DNA of 64,000 nt, from the NCBI RefSeq assembly GCF_030297015.1, contig NZ_AP028056.1, positions 878,939-942,938 on the forward strand, read 5' to 3'. The notes under the pieces were generated by a model. It did no database searches. It was not told the origin of the DNA and saw nothing but the letters and a program-made list of their open reading frames with translations. The translations under genes were made by a program, and so were the position numbers. Each line of letters begins with the position of its first letter. Position 1 is the stretch's first letter. Shown piece by piece: positions 1 through 8,833 of the stretch. The stretch is from Brooklawnia propionicigenes. Lineage in GTDB: Bacteria; Actinomycetota; Actinomycetes; Propionibacteriales; Propionibacteriaceae.

Positions 1-399
1 GACATTCGGCTCGGCGATGGCGCGAGGCTTCTGCAGCGCGAGGTTCTCGCGTTCGGACGCTCCGGTCAGCACGGCGGCGACCTGGTGAGCTGCCTGCACG
101 CCCGGTCCGCCGATGGCTTGCCACTGCTGATCGAGGACCTCGATCTGGCCCGTGGCAAGCGTGAACGCCTGGGGGTACTCGGGGACGACCGCGTCCTCGA
201 CTCGATCATCGCGCTGGGCTGGCGTCCCGAGGGTGACATCCCTGCCGGGCCCGCTGCCTTCGAGTTGGCCGAGCCAGGCGTCCTGCTGCGACAGCTGGGA
301 CGCGAGCACGCCCACCAGCCCATGGATGCCTGCTGGCAGGCGTGGCGCGGTCAGGACGCTCTCAGCGGGCGGTCGCCGGGCCCGGCGACCGCATCGTAG
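1..399 (+). CDS. ureD: Urease accessory protein UreD, C-terminal part (5' truncated by window)
   Basis: The reading frame is open from base 1 to the TAG at 397-399, so only the last 132 residues are present. The stretch DGARLLQREVLAFGRSGQHG resembles the UreD/UreH core (GA.L.W.E....GR.G..GG), followed by a partly conserved L..ED.DL segment and a C-terminal PG.LL..LG segment like the end of the UreD family. UreD is a scaffold for nickel insertion into urease together with UreF and UreG. Other urease genes would lie left of the window and cannot be seen. It converges on serB with a 24-bp gap. The assignment rests on motif resemblance in a fragment, so it is moderate. Confidence 0.55.
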   Translation, partial: DIRLGDGARLLQREVLAFGRSGQHGGDLVSCLHARSADGLPLLIEDLDLARGKRERLGVLGDDRVLDSIIALGWRPEGDIPAGPAAFELAEPGVLLRQLGREHAHQPMDACWQAWRGQDALSGRSPGPATAS

Positions 400-423
400 C
401 GAACTCCACCCGCGTTCGCCGCG

Positions 424-1668
424 TCACCCTTGCGCGGTCTTGTGGTGCGCCTTCAGCTCGGGCAACTGGCTCAGCAGCGGCCCCAGCTCGCGGGCGGCGG
501 CTGCGTCCACGACCTCTTCGCGGCTGAAACCGAGCAGGAAGAGCACGGCGTCCAGATAGGGCAGATTCAGCGACGTGTCCGCCGAGGCCCGGACCGCGGG
601 CTTGGCATTGAACGCCACCCCCAGACCGGCCGCAGCGAGCATGTCGAGATCGTTGGCACCGTCACCGATCGCGACCGTGCGTGACAGCGGCAGCCCCTCG
701 GCCGCGGCGAACTCGCGCAGCTTCTGCGCCTTGGCAGCTCTGTCGACCACCGGGCCGCTGACGCGTCCGGTCAGCACGCCATCGATCACTTCGAGTGAAT
801 TCGCATAGACATGTTCGATGCCCAGCTCGGCTGCCAGCGGTCCGACGACCTCGATGAAACCGCCGGATACCAGCCCGACGGCGAAACCGAGATCTTGCAG
901 GGTGCCGACCAGCGTCCGCGCCCCGGGCGTCAGCCGAACCGCCTGGCGCACCTCGTCGAAGATGGACGCAGGCAGTCCGGCAAGCTTCGAGACCCGCTGA
1001 TGCAGGCTGGTCGCGAAATCGATCTCGCCGCGCATCGCGGCGGCCGTCACTTCGGCCACCTCGGCTTCGCGTCCGGCGTGCGCGGCCAGCAACTCGATCA
1101 CCTCATCGCGGATGAGAGTGGAATCCACATCCATGACGACCAGGCGGCGGCCCTGCCGGGCCAGGCCGGCGGGCGAGACGGCGACATCGAATCCTGCTTG
1201 CGCCGAGGCCTGAGCCAGCGCCGGACGCAGATCGGCGACCTCGGCATGCGAGACCCAGAACTCGATGCTGGTCATCGGCTGGCGCGACAGCCGGCGGCTG
1301 CGGTCGATGTTGCCGCCATGCTCGCTGATCACCCGGGCGGCCGCAGCGACGTGCTCGGCCAGTAAAGGGCGCCCGAGCAGCGTCACCACAACGCGTTTCG
1401 GACGCGGTGGATTGTCGCCGACACCCTCCCGGATATGCAGCGTCACCCCAAGCCGAGCGCATGTCCCGGCCAGCTTGTCGGTCAACCCGGTGACATCTTC
1501 GGGCAGCGAACCGAGCAGCAGCGCCAAGATCAGCTGCTCACGCACCACCACCTGCTCGAAGTCGAGGATCTCCGCCCCGGCGGAGGCTATCGCGTCCATC
1601 AGCTGAACCGCCATGCCAGGGGCATCGGTGCCGGTGATGGTCGCAGCCAGCGTCTGCCGCTCGTTCAT
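424..1668 (-). CDS. serB: Phosphoserine phosphatase SerB with N-terminal ACT domains
   Basis: 414 residues. It catalyses the last step of serine synthesis, hydrolysing O-phosphoserine. The N-terminal ~170 residues look like the tandem ACT-type regulatory region of actinobacterial SerB2. The C-terminal HAD domain carries motif I DVDSTL (nucleophile and acid/base aspartates), motif II in LVSGGF, and motif IV GDGANDLDML. Length matches the long actinobacterial SerB form (about 400) rather than the short enterobacterial one. It lies 15 bp downstream of purA on the same strand and is probably cotranscribed with it. Confidence 0.95.
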   Translation of the reverse strand: MNERQTLAATITGTDAPGMAVQLMDAIASAGAEILDFEQVVVREQLILALLLGSLPEDVTGLTDKLAGTCARLGVTLHIREGVGDNPPRPKRVVVTLLGRPLLAEHVAAAARVISEHGGNIDRSRRLSRQPMTSIEFWVSHAEVADLRPALAQASAQAGFDVAVSPAGLARQGRRLVVMDVDSTLIRDEVIELLAAHAGREAEVAEVTAAAMRGEIDFATSLHQRVSKLAGLPASIFDEVRQAVRLTPGARTLVGTLQDLGFAVGLVSGGFIEVVGPLAAELGIEHVYANSLEVIDGVLTGRVSGPVVDRAAKAQKLREFAAAEGLPLSRTVAIGDGANDLDMLAAAGLGVAFNAKPAVRASADTSLNLPYLDAVLFLLGFSREEVVDAAAARELGPLLSQLPELKAHHKTAQG

Positions 1669-1683
1669 GTCGCCCGGGACCGC

Positions 1684-3057
<1,374 letters not shown>

Positions 3058-3113
3058 CCTCACTCTAGCTGCACCCCTCGGCACCAGCCAACGCGGCTCA
3101 CCGTGTGGCCTTG

Positions 3114-3788
3114 TCATGCAGCGGGTTCATGCTGCCAGTAGCTCGGCTCTTTCTTCTTCACCCACCCGATCACATGGCCGGTGATCGGCATCAAGGCGAA
3201 CTGCACGAGGATCTTCCACAGGTAGCCGAAGAATGTATAGCTCAGCCACTGGTTGACCGTGGTGATGCCGATCACCGGGGCGGCGATCGTGCAGAACAAG
3301 ATGGTGTCGACAGCCTCCCCGGCACCGGTGGACGAGGCGAGTCGCTGGTAGAGCCGCTTCTCGGAGTGTCTCCGCTTGCCGGTCCACATGATCAGCGAAT
3401 TGGTCGTTTGCCCGCCCGCGTAGCCGACCATGCTGGCCAGCACGATCTGCCAGACCGGCCCCAGGGCCAGTTCGAGGGCCTGCTGATGGGCCGTGCCGTA
3501 GTCGTCGGTGAAGCCGGGCAGCGCAATCACGACCGCGTAGATCAGCACCGATGCGATGCTGGCGACGAAGCCGGTGATGATCGCCCGCTTCGCGGCACGC
3601 GGCCCGTAGATCTCGGTGATCATGTCGCCGAGAATGTAGGCGAGCGGGAAGAGGAAAAACGCCCCGTCCGTGATCACCGGTCCGAAGACCACACCCTTCG
3701 AGGCGCCGATGCTCGACAAGATGACGACCACCGCCATCATGGCGACCATGGTGGCGTAGTTTCCCGATCCGATGCTGGCGTATCTCAC
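3114..3788 (-). CDS. Queuosine precursor (preQ0/preQ1) transporter, YhhQ/VUT family
   Basis: 224 residues with about six hydrophobic helices. The block SKGVVFGPVITDGAFFLFP followed by LGDMITEIYGPRAAKRAI is the signature region of the YhhQ/DUF165 (ECF-like VUT) family, which imports queuosine precursors. I chose the GTG at 3788: it lies 8 bp after TAGACT (3797-3802 in minus-strand terms), matching the leaderless promoter pattern used throughout this window, and gives the usual family length. An upstream ATG at 3836 would add 16 residues and would start inside the 97-bp repeat. Its first 660 bases overlap the read-through tail of the DUF559 reading frame in another frame. Confidence 0.85.
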   Translation of the reverse strand: MRYASIGSGNYATMVAMMAVVVILSSIGASKGVVFGPVITDGAFFLFPLAYILGDMITEIYGPRAAKRAIITGFVASIASVLIYAVVIALPGFTDDYGTAHQQALELALGPVWQIVLASMVGYAGGQTTNSLIMWTGKRRHSEKRLYQRLASSTGAGEAVDTILFCTIAAPVIGITTVNQWLSYTFFGYLWKILVQFALMPITGHVIGWVKKKEPSYWQHEPAA

Positions 3789-4770
3789 GATGGGCCAGTC
3801 TAGGTGCTCGGGGCACACCGCCCCCGCGTGCCTCATCTTCTTCAGTTGACCGCTTGGATCGATCCAAATCGCCGATTTCCGGCTCATCGGCCCCAAGTGA
3901 AGAAGACCAGTCACGCCGGGAGCATGCAAGGGTCGCCCACGTCTGCTGCAGGACTGTCTCGGGCTCATTCCAGATCGTCGACGGTGTGAATCGCAGTATC
4001 CGCCAGCCGTCGGCGGTGAGCCAGTTGCTGTGCGCCCGATCCGATTCGAAACTCGCAACCTGCGTGTGGTACTTGCGTCCATCGACCTCGACGATGAGCT
4101 TGGGGACATCGAAAGCGATGTCAGGAATCACGAGGTGTCCGCACGCGATGATCTGCCGGTTGCCTACCCACCCGTCGATGCCTGCCTTGCGGTAGAGCAT
4201 CTGCAGGTTCATCTCCGGCACGGACCACGGATTGCCCGCTGCTCGCGCCAGGCATTCTCTCCGGATTCCGGGCTTCAACCGCCGCGCGACGAGGTCGCCG
4301 GCCCGGGCCAAGGACTCGGCGCTCACGGCGCCTCGCCGCAGGCCCTCGCACAAAGCCGCCCACTTCCCCATCGTTGCCATATCGAGCACGGTCAGTTCGG
4401 CCCTGGTGATGATCGCGGTACCCCAGTTCGCTCGTAGCTCCACCGGCACCTTCACCTGGTGCAGTCGCACGATCTTCGGAACGACATCCGTCTGGGGACC
4501 CGCCAGGTCGATCATGGTGTCGGGGCACTCCGGCCAGAAGGAGGCCCGAGCTGCCGCGGGGCCCATCAGAATGTGCCCGGGCCGCCAGGTGTGCGCTGCC
4601 CGGGCTCGGATCACCGGGTCGTCAACGAGATCCGCGGCAACCAGCACGCCCGGACAAAGCCGCACCAGCGTGCCTGCCGCGATAGCGCGGGTGAACTGAT
4701 TGCGTAGTGGCCGGTAATCCGCGGCAGCAATGACGCCACCGCCAGCTCTCAGGGCATCCTCGAGGTTCAT
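3127..4770 (-). CDS. AbiEi-type winged helix + DUF559 (Vsr-like nuclease fold) protein, reading frame lacking its proper stop
   Basis: The frame is 547 codons, but only the first ~285 look like protein. Residues 1-60 resemble the N-terminal helix-turn-helix of type IV AbiEi-like antitoxin proteins; residues ~170-285 form a DUF559 domain (PDIAFDVPKLIVEVDGRKYH, then WRILRFT at the end), related to very-short-patch-repair type endonucleases. Function is unknown; such genes are often multicopy in actinobacteria. After the domain the frame enters repeat copy 1. There it reads TGG at 3907-3909 where copy 2 has TGA, and so continues through the whole of the transporter gene in the wrong frame. The likely ancestral product was ~287 residues. 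The tail after 3907 is probably not selected protein. Confidence 0.5.
   Translation of the reverse strand: MNLEDALRAGGGVIAAADYRPLRNQFTRAIAAGTLVRLCPGVLVAADLVDDPVIRARAAHTWRPGHILMGPAAARASFWPECPDTMIDLAGPQTDVVPKIVRLHQVKVPVELRANWGTAIITRAELTVLDMATMGKWAALCEGLRRGAVSAESLARAGDLVARRLKPGIRRECLARAAGNPWSVPEMNLQMLYRKAGIDGWVGNRQIIACGHLVIPDIAFDVPKLIVEVDGRKYHTQVASFESDRAHSNWLTADGWRILRFTPSTIWNEPETVLQQTWATLACSRRDWSSSLGADEPEIGDLDRSKRSTEEDEARGGGVPRAPRLAHREIRQHRIGKLRHHGRHDGGGRHLVEHRRLEGCGLRTGDHGRGVFPLPARLHSRRHDHRDLRAACREAGDHHRLRRQHRIGADLRGRDCAARLHRRLRHGPSAGPRTGPGAGLADRAGQHGRLRGRANDQFADHVDRQAETLREAALPATRLVHRCRGGCRHHLVLHDRRPGDRHHHGQPVAELYILRLPVEDPRAVRLDADHRPCDRVGEEERAELLAA
3797..3802 (-). promoter_or_regulatory. Leaderless -10 hexamer of the yhhQ-like gene
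   Basis: TAGACT on the minus strand, 8 bp before the GTG at 3788. It supports the shorter start. Confidence 0.4.
3827..3923. repeat. 97-bp direct repeat, copy 1
   Basis: Gap-free match to 4837-4933 with 5 substitutions (95% identity), exactly 1010 bp apart. It holds a perfect 14-bp palindrome (TTGGATCGATCCAA) and outer inverted arms CTTCTTCA / TGAAGAAG. It lies at the 3' end of the DUF559 gene and abuts the transporter start. Confidence 0.9.
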
Positions 4771-4836
4771 GCCTAGAGGATTGGCGAGTGCCCCCGCGAA
4801 TCGGTCATCTTTCTTCGAGGCTGTGGATAAGTCTGT

Positions 4837-4933
4837 CGTGCCTCATCTTCTTCAGTTCACCGCTTGGATCGATCCAAATCGCCGATTTCCGGCTTATCGG
4901 CCTCAGGTGAAGAAGATCAGTCACGCCGGGAGC
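4837..4933. repeat. 97-bp direct repeat, copy 2
   Basis: Second copy, between the DUF559 start and the FHA gene stop. Here the outer arms are a perfect 10-bp inverted pair (ATCTTCTTCA / TGAAGAAGAT). The rest of 4771-4978 holds nothing else I can identify beyond a possible promoter for the DUF559 gene. Confidence 0.9.
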
Positions 4934-4978
4934 GTTCGAACTGGCGTGGCTGCATTGGCGCCACCACAGGTAGCCATC

Positions 4979-6172
4979 TCACAGCTCGGTTTCCTGCGCC
5001 AGAGCAGGACGAACCACGATCCGAGTCCACGAGCCGACATAGATGCGGTCGTGGTAGCCGAGTTCGGTGCGCCGCGCGATGGGCTCGATCGGCAGCGGCT
5101 GATCGACCCGGCCGACGTAGGTTCCGTTGGACGAGCCCAAGTCCTCGACGAACCAGCGGATGCCGTCGGTCGTCAGCGCCGCCTGCTGACGGCTCACCCC
5201 GGTGTCGGTCAGGCAGTCGAGGTCGGGATGGGTCTTCCCGGAGGTCCGTCCGATCACCATTCGCGGCTTGCGCAAGCCAGTGATGATCGGCTGGCCCGGG
5301 GAAGGGAGCTGTTCGGGTGCCTGTTGCAGGCGGTACCACTCGGGATCGATCCAGATCTCCGCCACCCAGCGGGCGGGGCCGGTTTGGGTAGGCGGCACAC
5401 TACTGGACGCAGGAGCCGCCACGGGCTGGGCCGGTGGTGGTGCAGGCTGCGTGGACGCCGGGGGCTGCGGCGCCGGCGACGGCGAGGCGGCCGGCTGATA
5501 GGTGCCCTGCGGTGGCCGAGGGTCTACCGAGATCGGACGCAACGACTCGGGGCTGGGTACATCCGCGCCCGGATCCCCCAGATCGAGAGCCTCACCGATC
5601 GCCGGATCGGGGGCTTGCTGGACGGGCGCGGCAGGGGCAGCCGATTCCACCACCAGCGGGTTGTCCAGATCTGCATGGCTGGGGGCATCACCGAGATCGA
5701 AATAGCCCGGCACGGGCGGCGCGGGCGGTTCCTCGGGCTCTGCGGAAGACATCGTGTCGCCGGCCGACTCTGCGGAAGCCGCCGTGTTGCCGGCCGGCTC
5801 TGCGGAAGCCGTGTTGCCGGCCGGCTCTGCGGAAGCCGTGTTGCCGACCGGCTCCGGGGAAACCGCCGTGTTGTCGGCCGGCTCGGCGGCGGCTTGCCCG
5901 GAAGGCCGATCAAGCCCGCGCGGCAGCGCCCCCGTCAGGAAGTCATAGCCGCAGGTTTCGCAGAAGAAGGCGTCCGCGGCCGCCACCGTATGGCACACCG
6001 GGCAGGTCTGCGTCGCAGGTCTCGGCGCCGCAGCGACGCCCGGCGCCTGCGGACCCGCCTCACCAGCCGCCGGTGATGGTGGCCGAACCTCAGCCGAAGC
6101 CTCGATCCGCGCCCCGCACACCGAGCAGTAATCGTCTGTCAGGCTTTCATGACCGACAGGACAACGTGTCAT
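4979..6172 (-). CDS. FHA-domain protein with two zinc ribbons and a Pro/Ala-rich repeat linker
   Basis: 397 residues, last gene of the signalling operon. Residues ~4-21 (CPVGHE..DDYCSVCG) and ~56-74 (CPVCHT...FCETCG) are zinc ribbons. Residues ~95-140 are a degenerate tandem repeat (PAGNTASAE), and a long low-complexity linker follows. Residues ~305-385 form an FHA domain with GRTSG, SRQQA and the diagnostic DLGSSNGTYV, which binds phosphothreonine peptides. The likely role is to read phosphorylation by the PknG kinase encoded upstream in the operon; this is inferred from context. It starts 2 bp after the vWA stop. Confidence 0.9.
   Translation of the reverse strand: MTRCPVGHESLTDDYCSVCGARIEASAEVRPPSPAAGEAGPQAPGVAAAPRPATQTCPVCHTVAAADAFFCETCGYDFLTGALPRGLDRPSGQAAAEPADNTAVSPEPVGNTASAEPAGNTASAEPAGNTAASAESAGDTMSSAEPEEPPAPPVPGYFDLGDAPSHADLDNPLVVESAAPAAPVQQAPDPAIGEALDLGDPGADVPSPESLRPISVDPRPPQGTYQPAASPSPAPQPPASTQPAPPPAQPVAAPASSSVPPTQTGPARWVAEIWIDPEWYRLQQAPEQLPSPGQPIITGLRKPRMVIGRTSGKTHPDLDCLTDTGVSRQQAALTTDGIRWFVEDLGSSNGTYVGRVDQPLPIEPIARRTELGYHDRIYVGSWTRIVVRPALAQETEL
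5736..5880. repeat. In-frame 27-30 bp tandem repeat inside the FHA gene
   Basis: About five units built on GGCTCTGCGGAAGCC...TTGCCGGCC, two of them near-identical 27-mers. They encode repeats of PAGNTASAE on the minus strand. All units keep frame, so this is a linker of variable length. Confidence 0.8.
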
Positions 6173-6174
6173 CG

Positions 6175-7494
6175 CTACTCCGCCTGTCCATTCGACTGCC
6201 CGGCGTTCTCACCGTTCGACTGGCGAGTCCGCGTCGTCTTGGTGGACGAGGTGTCGAGCGCCATCTCGTCCGCTTTCTCGATCCTGCTCTTCAGCCGTAC
6301 CGTGCCGGTTCCCGGATCGACGACGTCGACGACCTTCCGCAGCTTGGTGGTCGCCTCGTGATTGCCGGTCTGCTGGGCCAGTTGCACCGCACGTCCGAGT
6401 TTGCTGGTCGCGGTCGACAGGTCCCCGGCCTTGCGCGCGGCCAGGCCCTCCTGGATCGCCGCGGCCAACTCGGTCTGGCCGGTGTAGTGGGCAACCTCGT
6501 CGTTGATCTGCGCGGTCAGCGAATCGTCGCTCGACCACATCGCCTTGACCAGGCCCTGCGTCCGGGGCTGCTCGCCGACCACCAGCTGTACCCGGGCCGC
6601 CAGCTGTTCTTGACCGACCGCCTTTGCGGGTAGCCGCACCGCGACGTGGTAGTCGCGCTCCTCATCGCCCCACGCGCCGGTCGGGAAGTCCACCGTCAGC
6701 GGGTTCACCGGCTCGCCCTGATAGGTCAGGTCCTCCACCGTCGGCGAGACCTGCCGGACGAAAAGCAGCTGGGCGCCCTGCGGCGTCCACACCCGCAGGT
6801 TCGCCGACGACACCCCGCGGCTCATCGAGGTCTGCATGATCTTGGCGAACTCGGCGGCCATCATCGACGGATCGGGAATGATGTCCAACGTGCCCATCAG
6901 GGCTCGAGCGATCTTGCGGACCTCGGAAACCACCCAGTAGGTGCCGATGCCACGGCAGTCGCACTGAAAATGCCCGACACAGGCCCGGATGGCCGCGTCC
7001 AGCTGCTCGGGCGTCTCATGCTCATCGGCACCGTCGGTCAGCAGCAGCGCGTGCCGCTGGGTGACCTTGCCGCCCATCGAGTTGAACAGTGCCAGCGTCA
7101 GGTTCAGCCAGCGCCCGATCGCGGTGCCGCCGTCGGCCACCAACCGGCTGATGGCGTCCTTGGCCTCGCGACGCGTGCGCGGGCTCATCTGCACCATGCC
7201 CGGCCCCGACTGGACGACCGGGTATGCCAGATACGCCTCATGAGTGCCCGAGACGACCGCGAAATAGGTGCCGTCCAGAATGTTGTCGAGCGCCACCATC
7301 GCTGCCTGCCGCGCGGCCAGCATGCTGCGCTGACCCATCGATCCGGAACAGTCGATGATGATGATTTCGCCCGCGCCACCGTCCGATCCGGCGCTCCCGG
7401 CATCGCTGACCCCGATCCGCACGATCGCGTTGACATCGGTGCCACCATCGGGCAGGTATTCGTTCTGGTAGACCGTGGAGTTGAACAGGGCCAC
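6175..7494 (-). CDS. vWA-domain protein (TerY-like)
   Basis: 439 residues. A von Willebrand A domain occupies about residues 40-235. It has the MIDAS motif DCSGSMG, a conserved Thr/Asp pair (TDGADEH), and a GTHEAYL strand; the C-terminal ~200 residues form a beta-rich segment followed by helical charged repeats. vWA proteins bind divalent metal and partner proteins. Next to a kinase and a PP2C phosphatase, this is the layout of the TerY-P triad described for tellurite-type stress systems. The GTG at 7494 has GAAAGGAC eight bases upstream; the frame is open further upstream but that part does not look like protein. Confidence 0.88.
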   Translation of the reverse strand: MALFNSTVYQNEYLPDGGTDVNAIVRIGVSDAGSAGSDGGAGEIIIIDCSGSMGQRSMLAARQAAMVALDNILDGTYFAVVSGTHEAYLAYPVVQSGPGMVQMSPRTRREAKDAISRLVADGGTAIGRWLNLTLALFNSMGGKVTQRHALLLTDGADEHETPEQLDAAIRACVGHFQCDCRGIGTYWVVSEVRKIARALMGTLDIIPDPSMMAAEFAKIMQTSMSRGVSSANLRVWTPQGAQLLFVRQVSPTVEDLTYQGEPVNPLTVDFPTGAWGDEERDYHVAVRLPAKAVGQEQLAARVQLVVGEQPRTQGLVKAMWSSDDSLTAQINDEVAHYTGQTELAAAIQEGLAARKAGDLSTATSKLGRAVQLAQQTGNHEATTKLRKVVDVVDPGTGTVRLKSRIEKADEMALDTSSTKTTRTRQSNGENAGQSNGQAE

Positions 7495-7540
7495 GGATCG
7501 TCCTTTCGTTGGCAGACCGGCTTGCGCACCCGCAGCCAGA

Positions 7541-8833
7541 TTAGCTTGCACCAGTCGGGGCGACCGGACGGGTGCGGGTCGTCGGAGCATCCAACTCGGC
7601 CTCTTCGCTCGCGGCCGCAGCCGACTCAGTGCCCACAGCCGAGTCAGTGCCCACAGCCGGCTCGATGCGGGCCAGGGCCACCGTGATGTTGTCCTCGCCG
7701 CCCTGCTCGTTCGCCCAGGCCACCAGGCCTTGAGCCAGGTCGAGCGGGCCCTGGGTACGCCTGGCGGCTACGGCCCGCACCAGGTGGGCGATCGCCGCCG
7801 GATCGGACGCGTAGTTCCACAGCCCATCGGAGCAGACCAGCAGCCAGCCCGCGCCGGTCGCCACGACGCCCGCCAGGGTGGGCCGCACGTCCGGGGCATC
7901 ACGGCCCAGCCAGCGGGTGATGACGTGGCTGTGCATGCCGGATTCGGCGATCCCGCGCTCGACCCCGGCCGCGATCTGTTCTTGGGCCATCGAGTCGTCG
8001 GTGCTCAGCAGCAGCGCCTCGCCCTGGTCGGGAAGCCAGTAGACCCGGGAGTCCCCCAGCGTCGCCGACAACAGTTGTGTCCCGCTCACCAAGCCGATGG
8101 CGAGTGTGCAGGACGCTGGGCTGGCCTCGTTCAGGTCGGAGTTGGCCAGCACCGCCTGATTGGCCACCTGCGCGGTCTCGTCCAGCACCATCCGGGTCGC
8201 CGACTCGGGGGCCAGATCGGTGAGGTTCCAGTCCCAGTCGGTGCGCCCGGCCAGATGGCCCAGCACCGCCCTGGCCGCGGCCAGGGACGCCCGGTCGGAA
8301 TCGGTGGACATCGACACGCCGTCGCAAACCGTCAGCACCGCCCGCACACCCGGCTCGGCACTCGCCTCGAGCGCCATGGCGTCCTCGTTGCGTGGATGCC
8401 GCAGTCCGCGGTCGCAAACCCCGGCGACCCAGGATGCCGGCCACTCCTCCAGATGATCGCGGCCACTGGGGGCTTTCGCGCCGCACTGCACGCAGTAGCC
8501 GTCCCAATCGATGGCGCCCCCGCACTTCGGGCAGCTGCGCAACTCCGGGGTGAATACCCGGCCCATGACCGCGCTCGCAGCCCGGCGCGGCCCGGCAGCC
8601 GGTGGCGGTGCGGTTTCGGCAACCGCCGCGTCCGCGGCAGCCTCGGCCGCGGCCCGGGCCGCCAGGTCGGTGTCAGGCTGCCAGTGCTGCGACTCGGTCG
8701 AGCCATAGAGCCGGCGGGGTTGGCCGGCGGGCGGCTGCGACCAGCCGTGCGGAGCCGCCGAGGCCTCCGGCGGTTGCGCCCAGCGCCCCGCCGACCCTGC
8801 AGCCTCGGGATCAGGAATGTGGTCTTCAGTCAC
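7541..8833 (-). CDS. PP2C-family serine/threonine phosphatase with zinc ribbon
   Basis: 430 residues. A low-complexity N-terminus leads to a zinc ribbon (SCPKCGG...DGYCVQCG, ~residues 101-118), then a PPM/PP2C domain with RNED, VCDGVS, GDSRVYW, SDGLWNY and GGEDNIT, covering the metal-binding aspartates. It should reverse the action of the kinase encoded immediately upstream. The GTG at 8833 is preferred over the ATG 12 bases upstream because GGAG lies six bases before it and it overlaps the kinase TGA (GTGA), giving translational coupling. Confidence 0.92.
   Translation of the reverse strand: MTEDHIPDPEAAGSAGRWAQPPEASAAPHGWSQPPAGQPRRLYGSTESQHWQPDTDLAARAAAEAAADAAVAETAPPPAAGPRRAASAVMGRVFTPELRSCPKCGGAIDWDGYCVQCGAKAPSGRDHLEEWPASWVAGVCDRGLRHPRNEDAMALEASAEPGVRAVLTVCDGVSMSTDSDRASLAAARAVLGHLAGRTDWDWNLTDLAPESATRMVLDETAQVANQAVLANSDLNEASPASCTLAIGLVSGTQLLSATLGDSRVYWLPDQGEALLLSTDDSMAQEQIAAGVERGIAESGMHSHVITRWLGRDAPDVRPTLAGVVATGAGWLLVCSDGLWNYASDPAAIAHLVRAVAARRTQGPLDLAQGLVAWANEQGGEDNITVALARIEPAVGTDSAVGTESAAAASEEAELDAPTTRTRPVAPTGAS

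Noticed and set aside
3789-3836. Longer start of the yhhQ-like transporter at 3836
   Set aside because: It lies inside the 97-bp repeat, lacks a ribosome site, and the GTG at 3788 fits the leaderless pattern and family length.
5736-5880. Regular repeat units resembling a CRISPR array
   Set aside because: Units are contiguous, in frame inside the FHA gene, and have no unique spacers.
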